Shown here: in pieces, positions 44,794-53,144 of the stretch
Numbering within the stretch: the stretch's first letter is position 1
Layout: every line of letters begins with the position of its first letter
NCBI GenBank assembly: GCA_900553065.1
Contig: USBZ01000003.1
Span: forward strand, 11,623-75,622
DNA: 64,000 nucleotides
Reading direction: 5' to 3'
DNA from: an uncultured Desulfovibrio sp.
GTDB lineage: Bacteria; Desulfobacterota; Desulfovibrionia; Desulfovibrionales; Desulfovibrionaceae
The notes under the pieces: model-generated
What the model was told of the DNA's origin: nothing
Seen by the model: only the letters and a program-made list of their open reading frames with translations
Database searches by the model: none
Position numbers and translations under genes: made by a program

Positions 44794-46683
44794 TCAGCTT
44801 GCGGCGTTCTGCAGGCGCTTTTTGCGGAAGGTCTGGGAGAGAATGGCCACGAGCAGGGCCGACACGCCGATGGCGTCGCTGAACGCTCCGGGAATAAGCA
44901 GTGTGATGGCTGCAACCATGAGCACGGCGCGCTCCGGCCAGTTGGCTTCGATAAGGAACCAGCCCTGCACGGCGCCGGCGAGGCAGACCACGCCGACGAG
45001 CGCGGTGATGACGGCCATGATGACGACGGGCCATTCACCCATGAGCAGCATGGCGGGGTTGAAGATGAACACGAACGGCACGATGTAGGCGGCAATGGCC
45101 AGATAGAAGGCCGTCCAGCCGGTCTTCATGGGCTGCGCGTCGGCGATGGAGGCGCCGGCGAAGGCCGTCTGACAGGTGGGAGGCGTGATGCCGGAAGTGA
45201 TGGCGAAGTACATCACGAACAGATGGGCCGCCAGTACGGGAACGCCGGTCTGCACGAGCACGGGAGCACCGAAGGTTGCCACGAGAATGTAGGCCGGAAG
45301 GCTGGGCAGACCGAGGCCGAAGAGCAGGCAGGCGATCATGAGGATGAGCAGGAACAGCGTCATGTTGAGCTGGGCCAGCGTGGTCATGATGTTCACGAAG
45401 CCGAAGCCGAAGCCCGTCATGGTGACGACGCCGATGATGATGCCCACGCAGGCGCAGCAGGCCGCGATCATGAGCATGTTGGAGGCGGTGCTTTCCAGAA
45501 TTTCGAAGAACTTGCCGATGGTGAGTCGGGTGTCCTTGCGGAGGAAGGAGAGCACGATGGCGCTTGCCGTACCGGACACGGCGGAGAAGACCACGCTTCT
45601 GCCGGCCAGCATGGTGGCGATGAGGATGACGAGAGGGGCGAGGTAATAGAGCTTCTTCAGGATTTCCTTTTTGGGAGGAATCATGTCTGCCGGTGTGGTG
45701 CCGATGTTGGAACGATATGCCTCGAAATGAATCATCATGAAGAGGCTGGCGTAGTAGAGTACGGCGGGAAGAAGAGCGGCCTTGCAGACTTCCAGATAGC
45801 TCACGTTGGTATATTCGGCCATGACGAAGGCGATGGAGCCCATGACCGGAGGCATGATGAGGCCGCCGGAGGAGGCCACAGCTTCCACGGCACCGGCAAA
45901 GTGCGGCTTGTAGCCGACCTTCTTCATGAGCGGAATGGTGAAAATACCGGTGGCGTAGACGTTGGCTACCGCGGAACCGGACACGGAACCGAACAGGGCG
46001 GAACCGAAAATGGCCGCCTTGGCCGGGCCGCCCTTGGCGTTTTTGGTGAGCAGGCAGACGATGTCGATGAACACGCTGGAGAAACCGACCTTATCCAGTG
46101 TGGCACCGAAGAGAATGAACAGGAAGATGACGCTGGCGGACGCACCGATGGAGGAGCCCCAGATGCCGTCGCTCAGCAGGTACAGCGATTCGATGATGCG
46201 GTCGGTTTCAAGGTACAGATGACCGAGGTTGCCGGGAAGCAGGTGTCCGAAGAAGGCGTAGGCGAGGGCCACGAGGGTGACGATGACGAGCGACCAGTCG
46301 GACACGCGGCGCACGGCTTCCATGATGCAGAAGCACAGGCCTGCGCCCAGAATGACCTGATAGGTTTCTACTTCGTCGACCTGTGGCATACGCTCGGACA
46401 GTTCAGGCTCATAGATGGCGATGTATCCGCAGGCGACCACGCTGAAGGTCAGAAGGAAAATGTCCCAGGCCAGAACCCAGAGAGGTTCGGGGCGGGGATG
46501 TTTCTTCCATTCGTGCACCGGCGGGCGCCAGAGGAAGATCAGCGCGAGAATAATACCCACATGTACGGAGCGGATGACCATGGGATCGAGGATGAAGATG
46601 CCCAGCGATGTACACAACTGGAAAATGCACAGCAGCGTCGCCAGTACGAGGATGATGGGTCTCAGTTTTTTACGCTCAAACAT
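44794..46683 (-). CDS. Fused TRAP transporter permease (DctQ-DctM type)
   Basis: The protein has 629 residues and about 16-18 membrane helices, combining the small 4-TM and the large 12-TM TRAP subunits in one chain, the form that goes with TAXI binding proteins. GASASVIFLFILFGATLDKVG, FGSALFGSVSGSAVANVYATG and GLIMPPVMGSIAFVMAE are DctM landmarks. It is a secondary sodium- or proton-driven importer. Start at 46683 with AGGAG upstream; the preceding longer reading to 46737 overlaps the oxidoreductase gene. It is 55 bases upstream of the TAXI gene. Confidence 0.92.
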   Translation of the reverse strand: MFERKKLRPIILVLATLLCIFQLCTSLGIFILDPMVIRSVHVGIILALIFLWRPPVHEWKKHPRPEPLWVLAWDIFLLTFSVVACGYIAIYEPELSERMPQVDEVETYQVILGAGLCFCIMEAVRRVSDWSLVIVTLVALAYAFFGHLLPGNLGHLYLETDRIIESLYLLSDGIWGSSIGASASVIFLFILFGATLDKVGFSSVFIDIVCLLTKNAKGGPAKAAIFGSALFGSVSGSAVANVYATGIFTIPLMKKVGYKPHFAGAVEAVASSGGLIMPPVMGSIAFVMAEYTNVSYLEVCKAALLPAVLYYASLFMMIHFEAYRSNIGTTPADMIPPKKEILKKLYYLAPLVILIATMLAGRSVVFSAVSGTASAIVLSFLRKDTRLTIGKFFEILESTASNMLMIAACCACVGIIIGVVTMTGFGFGFVNIMTTLAQLNMTLFLLILMIACLLFGLGLPSLPAYILVATFGAPVLVQTGVPVLAAHLFVMYFAITSGITPPTCQTAFAGASIADAQPMKTGWTAFYLAIAAYIVPFVFIFNPAMLLMGEWPVVIMAVITALVGVVCLAGAVQGWFLIEANWPERAVLMVAAITLLIPGAFSDAIGVSALLVAILSQTFRKKRLQNAAS

Positions 46684-46724
46684 GCTGTCTCCTGAAGAAA
46701 AAGGCGTTTCGGGTGAAGGTTCGT

Positions 46725-48665
46725 CTACAGCCTGCATGCCGCCTGCCGTGCGGCATGGATGGCATCCATGATTTTTCCGGGCTTCACGCAGTCGCCCAGC
46801 GGAATGAAGGGCAGATCGGCGGCGGCCAGTTCACGGCACAGTGTGTTGTCGGACTTGTAGCCGAGGGCAAGAATGATGCTGTCGTACGGGGGAAGCACAC
46901 GTTCGTTGCCGTAGCTGTCGCGGACGGAGACGATGCCGTTGCGCTCCAAGTCAACGACCTGTGTGTTGAGCAGAAATCTGGCGCCGTGTTCACGCAGGCT
47001 CTTCAGAAGGAATTTGCGCGCACGCGGATGCATGTCGGGAGCCAGTTCGGCACGAAGTTCAAGAATGGTCACGCTTTTTCCCTGAAGCGCGAGCTTTTCG
47101 GCGGTTTCGCAGCCCACGAGGCCGCCGCCGAGGATCAGCACATGACTGCCGGAGGGCGGATTGCGCAGGGCGTCTTCCGCGGTAACGGCCGCGCCGGAGG
47201 CGAGGGCCTCGGCGGCGAATCCGGGTCTGGCGGCGCAGCTTCCCGTGGCCACGAGCACGGCGTCGGCGTGCAGGTCGATGAGTTCCTGCGTGGAAACGGC
47301 ATGATCCGTCACCAGCGTGACTCCGGCCTTTTTCAGTTCATGAACATACCAGTTCTTCAGGCGGGTGAGCACGTCCTTGTGCGGAGGAAGGTCGGCCACG
47401 TTGAGCAGGCCCCCGGGTTCCTGTTCCTTTTCAAACAGGGTGACCTTGTGACCGCGCCTGGCGGCGGTAACGGCGGCTTCCATGCCGGCGGGGCCAGCGC
47501 CCACCACGATCACGTTCTTCACGGTTTTGGCGGGCGTCATGAGCATGATGCCTTCACGGCCCGTGCGGGGGTTCACGGCGCATTCCACGGGCTTTCTCTG
47601 GCCGAGGCGGCCGTTGCAGCCTTCGTTGCAGCCCACGCAGGGAAGGATGTCTTCATCGCGGCCTTCCGCCAGCTTGACGGGCAGATCGGGATCGGCGATG
47701 AGCGCGCGGCCCATGGTGACCATGTCGGCCTGACCGGCGTTCAGAATGCGGTCGGCCGTGGCGCGGGTAAGGATGCGTCCGGCCACAGAAACCAGAGCTC
47801 TGCCTTCCATCGCGGCACGGATGCGTCCGGCGCTTCCGGCGTTCCAGCCTTCAGGCAGGCAGGGGGGCGGGCCGGTAAATTCGTTGGTTTCCGCAAGACC
47901 CACGCTCACATGCACGAGGTCGATGCCGGCCTCGGCCACGTCGCGGGCGATGCGGCAGGAAAGATCCACGTCGATGCCGCCGGGCAGAAGTTCTTCGGAG
48001 CTCAGGCGGAAGAAGAGCACCATGTCGTCGCCCGCCGTTTCGCGGACGCGGCGGATGACTTCCAGCGGGAAGCGCATGCGTCCTTCGTAGGAGCCGCCGA
48101 ATTCGTCGGTGCGCTGATTGAAAAGCGGCGACATGAACTGCGCGATGAGATAGCCGTGCGCGCCGTGAATTTCTATCACGTCAAATCCGGCTTCCCTGGC
48201 ACGTCTCGCGGCTTCGGCATAGGCGTCGATGAGCATGTAGATGTCTTCGGTGTCCAGCACGCGGGAATTGTCGTACGACGTGCGGCCGGGAACGAACGAA
48301 ACCAGCGGAATGGCCTGTCCGGAGGCATCGGGACGGACGAGTCGTCCGGCATGGTGGAGCTGGATGCCGGCAAGGCCTCCGGCCTGGTGTACGGCGTCCG
48401 TCAGATGGGACAGACCTCTGATGTAGTCGTCGGAAGCAATGCTGACGCCGGGGAAGTAGCTGCGGCCAGAATCATGGACGCTGGTCGCTTCCAGCATGTT
48501 CAGTCCTACGCCGCCGAGGGCGCGGGCTTCGTGGTAGCGGATGAGCTTTTCACTGACTTCACCGTTTCTTCCGGCATAGTTCGTTACCATCGACGGCATG
48601 ATGATGCGGTTGCGGAACGTGGTGCGGCGGATGGTCAGCGGGGAAATGACGCTGATGGTAGGCAT
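46725..48665 (-). CDS. Old-yellow-enzyme-type FMN/FAD/4Fe-4S oxidoreductase
   Basis: The protein has 646 residues with the 2,4-dienoyl-CoA reductase / BaiCD plan. The N-terminal FMN barrel (1-330) has LGGVGLNMLEA, HGAHGYLIAQFMSP and the HH of QLHHAGR, then a 4Fe-4S site with Cys343, Cys346, Cys350 and Cys362. An FAD-binding domain follows (VIVVGAGPAGMEAA from about 385) with an NAD(P)-binding insert (LILGGGLVGCE). It reduces activated C=C bonds. Within the TRAP/amidohydrolase operon it could reduce an unsaturated or aromatic acid taken up by the transporter; this is inference. Confidence 0.93.
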   Translation of the reverse strand: MPTISVISPLTIRRTTFRNRIIMPSMVTNYAGRNGEVSEKLIRYHEARALGGVGLNMLEATSVHDSGRSYFPGVSIASDDYIRGLSHLTDAVHQAGGLAGIQLHHAGRLVRPDASGQAIPLVSFVPGRTSYDNSRVLDTEDIYMLIDAYAEAARRAREAGFDVIEIHGAHGYLIAQFMSPLFNQRTDEFGGSYEGRMRFPLEVIRRVRETAGDDMVLFFRLSSEELLPGGIDVDLSCRIARDVAEAGIDLVHVSVGLAETNEFTGPPPCLPEGWNAGSAGRIRAAMEGRALVSVAGRILTRATADRILNAGQADMVTMGRALIADPDLPVKLAEGRDEDILPCVGCNEGCNGRLGQRKPVECAVNPRTGREGIMLMTPAKTVKNVIVVGAGPAGMEAAVTAARRGHKVTLFEKEQEPGGLLNVADLPPHKDVLTRLKNWYVHELKKAGVTLVTDHAVSTQELIDLHADAVLVATGSCAARPGFAAEALASGAAVTAEDALRNPPSGSHVLILGGGLVGCETAEKLALQGKSVTILELRAELAPDMHPRARKFLLKSLREHGARFLLNTQVVDLERNGIVSVRDSYGNERVLPPYDSIILALGYKSDNTLCRELAAADLPFIPLGDCVKPGKIMDAIHAARQAACRL

Positions 48666-48695
48666 GAACTTTCCTGTGTTTTGTATGTGAATCCG

Positions 48696-48746
48696 TTCTG
48701 CGGGAGCGCCCTTGCGCAGGGGGAGAGCCTGGGCGCTCCCGCAGAA
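48696..48746 (-). terminator. Intercistronic hairpin between amidohydrolase 3 and the oxidoreductase gene
   Basis: A perfect 16-bp stem (48696-48711 with 48731-48746). No T run follows on the minus strand, so partial attenuation or message stabilisation is likely. Confidence 0.6.
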
Positions 48747-48779
48747 AGTGTGCCCGCATGGGAGCGGGGGCAGGGGAGG

Positions 48780-49631
48780 CTACATTTCGCCGAGCAGGCG
48801 TGCGGCGTTGTCGTGCAGGGTGTTTCTGAGCGCTTCGTCGGTGAAGGCTCTGCCCTTCCAGCCTTCCAGCGCCTGTTCCAGGCTGCGGACAGGATAGCTG
48901 GAAGCGTAGAGAATACGATACTTTAGATAGGTGTTGGCCGCAATGACGTATTCTTCGGAGAGCGGGAAGTTGTGGATGTACAGGTAGCAGTCGGGCATGA
49001 GGTACACGTTGGGGCAGCGGATGGCCAGAGCCAGAGCCTTGTGCACGTGAGGCCAGCAGCCGTGGGGAACGACGATCTTGAGCGAAGGATACTTCAGAGC
49101 GACGCGCTGAATGGGATCGGGATCGGAGTAGGACAGATCGGGTCCGAGCATGAAGCTGCTCGTAAGGGAGGCGATGAGGCCGAGTTCCTGACACTTGGCG
49201 TAGATGGGATCGAAGATGGGATCATCATAGAGCAGGGGCTTGCGGAGCCATCCGGCGTCGATGCCCACGCCGCGGAAGCCCAGAGCCGCGCACTTTTCGA
49301 TTTCTTCCACCATGCCGGGCAGGTTGGGATTGACGCCCGCAAAGGGAATGAAGCGGCCCGGATACTTCTGGCTCAGTTCATGGATTTCGTCATTGTCCAC
49401 AACGCCGAAGTTGTCGGCCTTTCTGCCCATGATGACGGCGCGTTCCGTGCCGGTCTCGTCCATTTCCTGAACGAACTTTTCGATGGAACCCTCAATGGCG
49501 GACACGTTGGGACGCTTGCCGATGGAAAAGATGGTTTCCTTCGTGGGATCGGTGTTGGGAGCAGACTTGCGGAAGTTGAACGTGTTCAGATAGCCCTTGT
49601 AGGGAGGACGGACGCGGAAGTCGATGATCAT
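48780..49631 (-). CDS. Amidohydrolase-2 family protein 3, metal site altered
   Basis: The protein has 283 residues and is the first gene of the sigma-54 operon. MIIDFRVRPPYKGY has Arg6 and Arg8 instead of HxH; GPDLSYSDP is at 163-171, HGCWP at 190-194 (His190 retained) and ASSYP at 243-247 lacks the usual Asp. A conserved GMVEEIEKCAALGFRGVGID block matches the TIM barrel of the family. AGGAA lies before the start at 49631; the longer reading is not credible. It resembles protein 2 closely, so the two probably arose by duplication. Cytosolic; reaction unknown. Confidence 0.82.
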   Translation of the reverse strand: MIIDFRVRPPYKGYLNTFNFRKSAPNTDPTKETIFSIGKRPNVSAIEGSIEKFVQEMDETGTERAVIMGRKADNFGVVDNDEIHELSQKYPGRFIPFAGVNPNLPGMVEEIEKCAALGFRGVGIDAGWLRKPLLYDDPIFDPIYAKCQELGLIASLTSSFMLGPDLSYSDPDPIQRVALKYPSLKIVVPHGCWPHVHKALALAIRCPNVYLMPDCYLYIHNFPLSEEYVIAANTYLKYRILYASSYPVRSLEQALEGWKGRAFTDEALRNTLHDNAARLLGEM

Positions 49632-49752
49632 GACGGTTCCTTTCAAAAAACGCCTTGCGGCAAAAAAGGTTGTGAAATATGTGACGGCATGTCGCGTCGG
49701 GCATGGGGTACGTGCTTGAAACAGGAGGCAGAAACGCCACACCCCCTATTAA

Positions 49753-49767
49753 GCAAAAGTCGTGCCA
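49753..49767 (-). promoter_or_regulatory. Sigma-54 promoter of the amidohydrolase/TRAP operon
   Basis: On the minus strand TGGCACG-ACTT-TTGC matches the -24/-12 consensus fully, with GG and GC 10 bases apart. Transcription should start near 49741, about 110 bases before the first gene. Confidence 0.9.
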
Positions 49768-49839
49768 AAATGCGTTATTTTATAATATATTGTTTTTATA
49801 AGAAAAATTTTTTCAGTCCGGACTTTGTTCCTAAAGTCT

Positions 49840-49892
49840 CATGTTCATGGAATTGACATGTCTACACTTTGTATGTCATCTTTGTGTACATG
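49840..49892. promoter_or_regulatory. Palindromic half-sites, probable activator binding region
   Basis: CATGT/ACATG (49840-49844, 49856-49860) and an imperfect inverted repeat CATGTCTACAC / GTGTACATG (49857-49892) lie about 100-150 bases upstream of the predicted leftward start, the usual place for sigma-54 enhancers. A TTGACA at 49853-49858 could be the -35 of the rightward regulator gene, so the regulator may control itself. Confidence 0.6.
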
Positions 49893-49911
49893 GAGGTCAG
49901 CAGAGAACGTC

Positions 49912-51900
49912 ATGCCCAGCCAGGAAAGTTATCTTCAGTCTGAGGAACGTCAGAAGGCCATCGTCGAGCAGAAAAGGATCTTTCTTTCCGGCGGCACGGT
50001 GGATACCGGCATCGTGAGCAGCACGATTCTCCGTTCCTGGGAGCGCAGCGTGGCGGCGCATGTGGATCCGGGCGTTCGGGAAAGGCCCCGGGTGAGCGAG
50101 GGTGAGCTGAAGGCCATTCTTGAGGAAAACGCCGATCTCATGAACTGCGCGAAAACCATTCTCGATCAGATGTTCTCCTCCATACAGGAGGCCGTAAGCG
50201 CGCTGAGTCTGGTCAGCGCCGAAGGCGTGACCCTGTATATTTCCAACCGCGTGTCCCACAAGATGTATTATCCCGACGCGCTGGTGGGCAGCATCAACAC
50301 CGAGGAGGCCCGCGGCACCAACGGCATAGGCACCTGTCTTGCCGAGCGTCGACCTCTGGAAATCATAGGCGCCGAGCATTTCCGCTTCAGCGGCGAGTGC
50401 TGGAGCTGTTCCGCGGCCCCCATTCTCACGAACGAAGGCAAACTCATCGGCGTGCTCAACGTCACGCAGCCGCGCAAGCAGTACCATGCGCACACGCACG
50501 GCATGGTCAAGGCGGCCGTATGCGCCATTACCGAACAGCTTCGACTGCGCAGTCTGCTTCAGCAGCGGGAAACCATCATGGAAATGCTCGACGACGGCGT
50601 GCTGGTGCTCTCCGCCTCCGGCGTCATCGACATCGTGAACAGAAAGGCCGTGGCCATGCTGGGGCGGAAAGGCGCCCTGCAGGGCGAGAATCTGCGGAAC
50701 GTTCTCCATCCGGGCGCAACGCTGGAGGACATACTGCAGACGACCAATCACATTCAGGATCAGGAAATGCTCTTCCCCCTGAGGCACGGCTCTCCGCTGG
50801 CCTGCTTTGTGTCGGTGGTTCCCATTGCCGGAGGCGGCAGGGTCATCACCATGCGCGAAGCCAAGCGCATGCGTCAGGTGGCCGTACAGGTGGCGGGCAT
50901 CAAGCCTTCCTATACCTTCGACAGAATCATGGGCAGCTCCACGGTTCTGGTGGAGGCCATGGATCAGGCCAAGCTTGTGGCGGGCAGCCATTCCACCGTG
51001 CTCCTTCTCGGCGAGAGCGGAACGGGCAAGGAACTTTTTGCCCAGGCCATTCACAATGCCAGTCCCCGTGCCTCGCATCCCTTCGTGGCCGTGAACTGCG
51101 GCGCGCTGCCCCGCAACCTTGTGGAGAGCGAGCTGTTCGGCTACAGCGAAGGCGCCTTTACCGGCGCAAGCCGTTCGGGCAAGCCGGGCAAGTTCGAGCT
51201 GGCCGACGGCGGCACCATTTTTCTGGACGAGATAGGCGAACTGCCTCTTGATGCGCAGGTGTCTCTGCTGCGCCTTCTGCAGAACGGCGAAGTCACGCGG
51301 GTGGGCGGCAAGTACAGCCGCATGGTATCCGTGCGCGTGGTGGCGGCCACGAACCGGAATCTGGAAGAAGCCGTGCGGGAACGTTCCTTCCGCGAGGATC
51401 TGTATTACCGGCTGAACGTGTTTCCCATCAATCTGCCGCCGCTGCGCGAACGCCGAGGCGACGTGGAGCTCCTGGCCCGGTATTTTCTGCGCAAGTTCGC
51501 GCTCGGCATGGGCAAGGCGGTGCCGGGATTCACGCCGGAAGTGCTCGCCTGCATGGAGCGCTATCAGTGGCCGGGCAACGTGCGCGAACTGGAAAACATG
51601 GTCGAACGCATGGTCAACGTGGTCAGAGACGGACAGCCCGTGGACGAAAGCTGTCTGCCCGCGCACATGCTTGCGGCAGGCAGACGGAGCGGCGCAGGAA
51701 CGGCCGACCCCGGAGTGGCAGGACTGCTTGTGGGCGATGCCGGTCTGCTGGCGGCCAGAGAGGTGGAGAGCATCATCGACGTGCTGCGCTCCACGCACGG
51801 CAACATGCGCGCTGCCGCCGCCATGCTGGGCATTTCCCGCGGGGGACTTTATCTTAAAATAAAACGTCTCGGCATCAACGTGGAGCAGTGGAGAAAGTAA
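49912..51900 (+). CDS. Sigma-54-dependent activator, AcoR-like
   Basis: The protein has 662 residues: GAF-like sensor domain (about 60-205, GTNGIGTCLAERRPLEI), PAS domain (about 215-310), AAA+ domain with Walker A GESGTGKE (about 367-374) and the sigma-54 contact motif GAFTGA (414-419), and a C-terminal Fis-type HTH (AAAAMLGISRGGLYLKIKRLGI). There is no response-regulator receiver, so it senses a small molecule directly. The start at 49912 has a distant GGAGG and a closer AGAGAA. It is divergent from, and almost certainly activates, the sigma-54 operon at 41878-49631. Confidence 0.95.
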   Translation: MPSQESYLQSEERQKAIVEQKRIFLSGGTVDTGIVSSTILRSWERSVAAHVDPGVRERPRVSEGELKAILEENADLMNCAKTILDQMFSSIQEAVSALSLVSAEGVTLYISNRVSHKMYYPDALVGSINTEEARGTNGIGTCLAERRPLEIIGAEHFRFSGECWSCSAAPILTNEGKLIGVLNVTQPRKQYHAHTHGMVKAAVCAITEQLRLRSLLQQRETIMEMLDDGVLVLSASGVIDIVNRKAVAMLGRKGALQGENLRNVLHPGATLEDILQTTNHIQDQEMLFPLRHGSPLACFVSVVPIAGGGRVITMREAKRMRQVAVQVAGIKPSYTFDRIMGSSTVLVEAMDQAKLVAGSHSTVLLLGESGTGKELFAQAIHNASPRASHPFVAVNCGALPRNLVESELFGYSEGAFTGASRSGKPGKFELADGGTIFLDEIGELPLDAQVSLLRLLQNGEVTRVGGKYSRMVSVRVVAATNRNLEEAVRERSFREDLYYRLNVFPINLPPLRERRGDVELLARYFLRKFALGMGKAVPGFTPEVLACMERYQWPGNVRELENMVERMVNVVRDGQPVDESCLPAHMLAAGRRSGAGTADPGVAGLLVGDAGLLAAREVESIIDVLRSTHGNMRAAAAMLGISRGGLYLKIKRLGINVEQWRK

Positions 51901-51924
51901 GTCTCCATTGAAAAAGCGTCATGG

Positions 51925-51958
51925 AAAAGGACGTGGTCTTCGGATCACGTCCTTTTTT
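51925..51958 (+). terminator. Terminator after the sigma-54 activator gene
   Basis: GGACGTGGTC (51929-51938) pairs with GATCACGTCC (51943-51952) around a TTCG tetraloop, followed by TTTTTT. An ideal rho-independent terminator. Confidence 0.92.
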
Positions 51959-52199
51959 CGTCTGCATTCCGCAGGCCTGTCGTACCGGTGGAGCTTCCGC
52001 TCTTTTCCGGCCTCAGGAACCGGGCTCGCCGCCGAAATCCTGCATGGGCCTCTCGCGGCAGTTTCCGCCTCCAGGTATTTTTCTGTGTTTTTCCATTGTT
52101 GTCGCATTATTACAATATCCCTCTCACGGGGCCGGCGATAAGGTTGGATCTGAAAAACGGTATGACGCCGTTTTCCCATCTTTATCAGAAGGAGGTCTC

Positions 52200-52502
52200 A
52201 TGCACCTTACTCCGCGAGAAATCGACAAACTGATGGTGCTGTCTCTGGCTCAGGTGGCGCAGCGCCGCAGGGAAAAAGGGCTGAAGCTCAATCATCCCGA
52301 GGCGGTGGCCATCATCACGGCAACGGCTCTTGAGGGCGCGCGCGAGGGCAGAACCGTGGAAGAGGTCATGAACGACGCCCGCAAGGCGCTCACCCGCGAC
52401 GAGGTCATGGAGGGCGTGCCCGAAATGATTCCCTTTGTTCAGCTTGAGGCCGTGTTCACGGACGGCAGTCGTCTCGTCACGGTTCACGATCCCATAAGCT
52501 GA
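52200..52502 (+). CDS. ureA: Urease gamma subunit
   Basis: The protein has 100 residues, the small structural subunit. [35 protein letters not shown] and [27 protein letters not shown] are all family blocks. AAGGAGG lies just before the start. First gene of the urease cluster; 225 bases separate it from ureB, an unusually long spacing. Cytosolic. Confidence 0.96.
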   Translation: MHLTPREIDKLMVLSLAQVAQRRREKGLKLNHPEAVAIITATALEGAREGRTVEEVMNDARKALTRDEVMEGVPEMIPFVQLEAVFTDGSRLVTVHDPIS

Positions 52503-52727
52503 GCGCGGAAGAAGCGTTTCCGGCAGGAGGGCGGAGCGTTTTTTCAGGAACGTATTTTTTCCGGTCGGTTTTCTGCGTGCGGAAAAAGGCGGCCCGCAAA
52601 CGGCGCGGCGGCCTTCGGCGAAGCGCCGCTTCGAGTGTGCGCCGGACTTGTCGGCCGGATCCCTGCGCCCTGCCTTCCCTTTCATCACGCCGCATGACTT
52701 CTGCGGCCAAACACAGGCAGGAAGAAC

Positions 52728-53120
52728 ATGGCAGATTCCCCCAAGGCTCCCGTCGGCGGCTGCATCTTTGCCGACGATCCCATCACGTTCAACGAGTCCC
52801 TACCTTCCGTGAGCATCAAGGTCCGCAATACCGGAGACCGTCCCGTGCAGGTAGGCTCGCACTTTCATTTCTTCGAGGTCAACCGGGCGCTGGAATTCGA
52901 TCGCGCAGCAGCCTACGGCATGCGCCTGAACATTCCTTCCACCACGGCCGTCCGGTTTGAACCGGGCGATGAAAAAACGGTGTCGCTCGTGCCGTTCGGC
53001 GGACTGTGCAGCGTGTACGGCTTCAACAATCTCGTGGACGCCTGGGTCGGCGATGAGCACGGCAGGGCGGTACGGATCGAGCGGGCCGTCGCTCTCGGAT
53101 TCAGGAACGCCAAAATCTGA
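52728..53120 (+). CDS. ureB: Urease beta subunit
   Basis: The protein has 130 residues and is a beta-rich structural subunit. VKVRNTGDRPVQVGSHFHFFEVN-type strand pattern, LEFDRAAAYGMRLNIPS, VRFEPGDEKTVSLVPFGG are typical. It is slightly longer than the usual 100-105 residues, with an N-terminal extension (MADSPKAPVGGCIF). GCAGGAAG precedes the start. ureC follows after 24 bases. Confidence 0.95.
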   Translation: MADSPKAPVGGCIFADDPITFNESLPSVSIKVRNTGDRPVQVGSHFHFFEVNRALEFDRAAAYGMRLNIPSTTAVRFEPGDEKTVSLVPFGGLCSVYGFNNLVDAWVGDEHGRAVRIERAVALGFRNAKI

Positions 53121-53144
53121 CCCGTATAACCCAAGGACTGCGCT

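Noticed and set aside
44736..45095. Longer start for the TAXI binding protein
   Set aside because: The extra residues are antisense-like Ser/Pro/Arg sequence inside the permease gene; the signal peptide begins at 44738.
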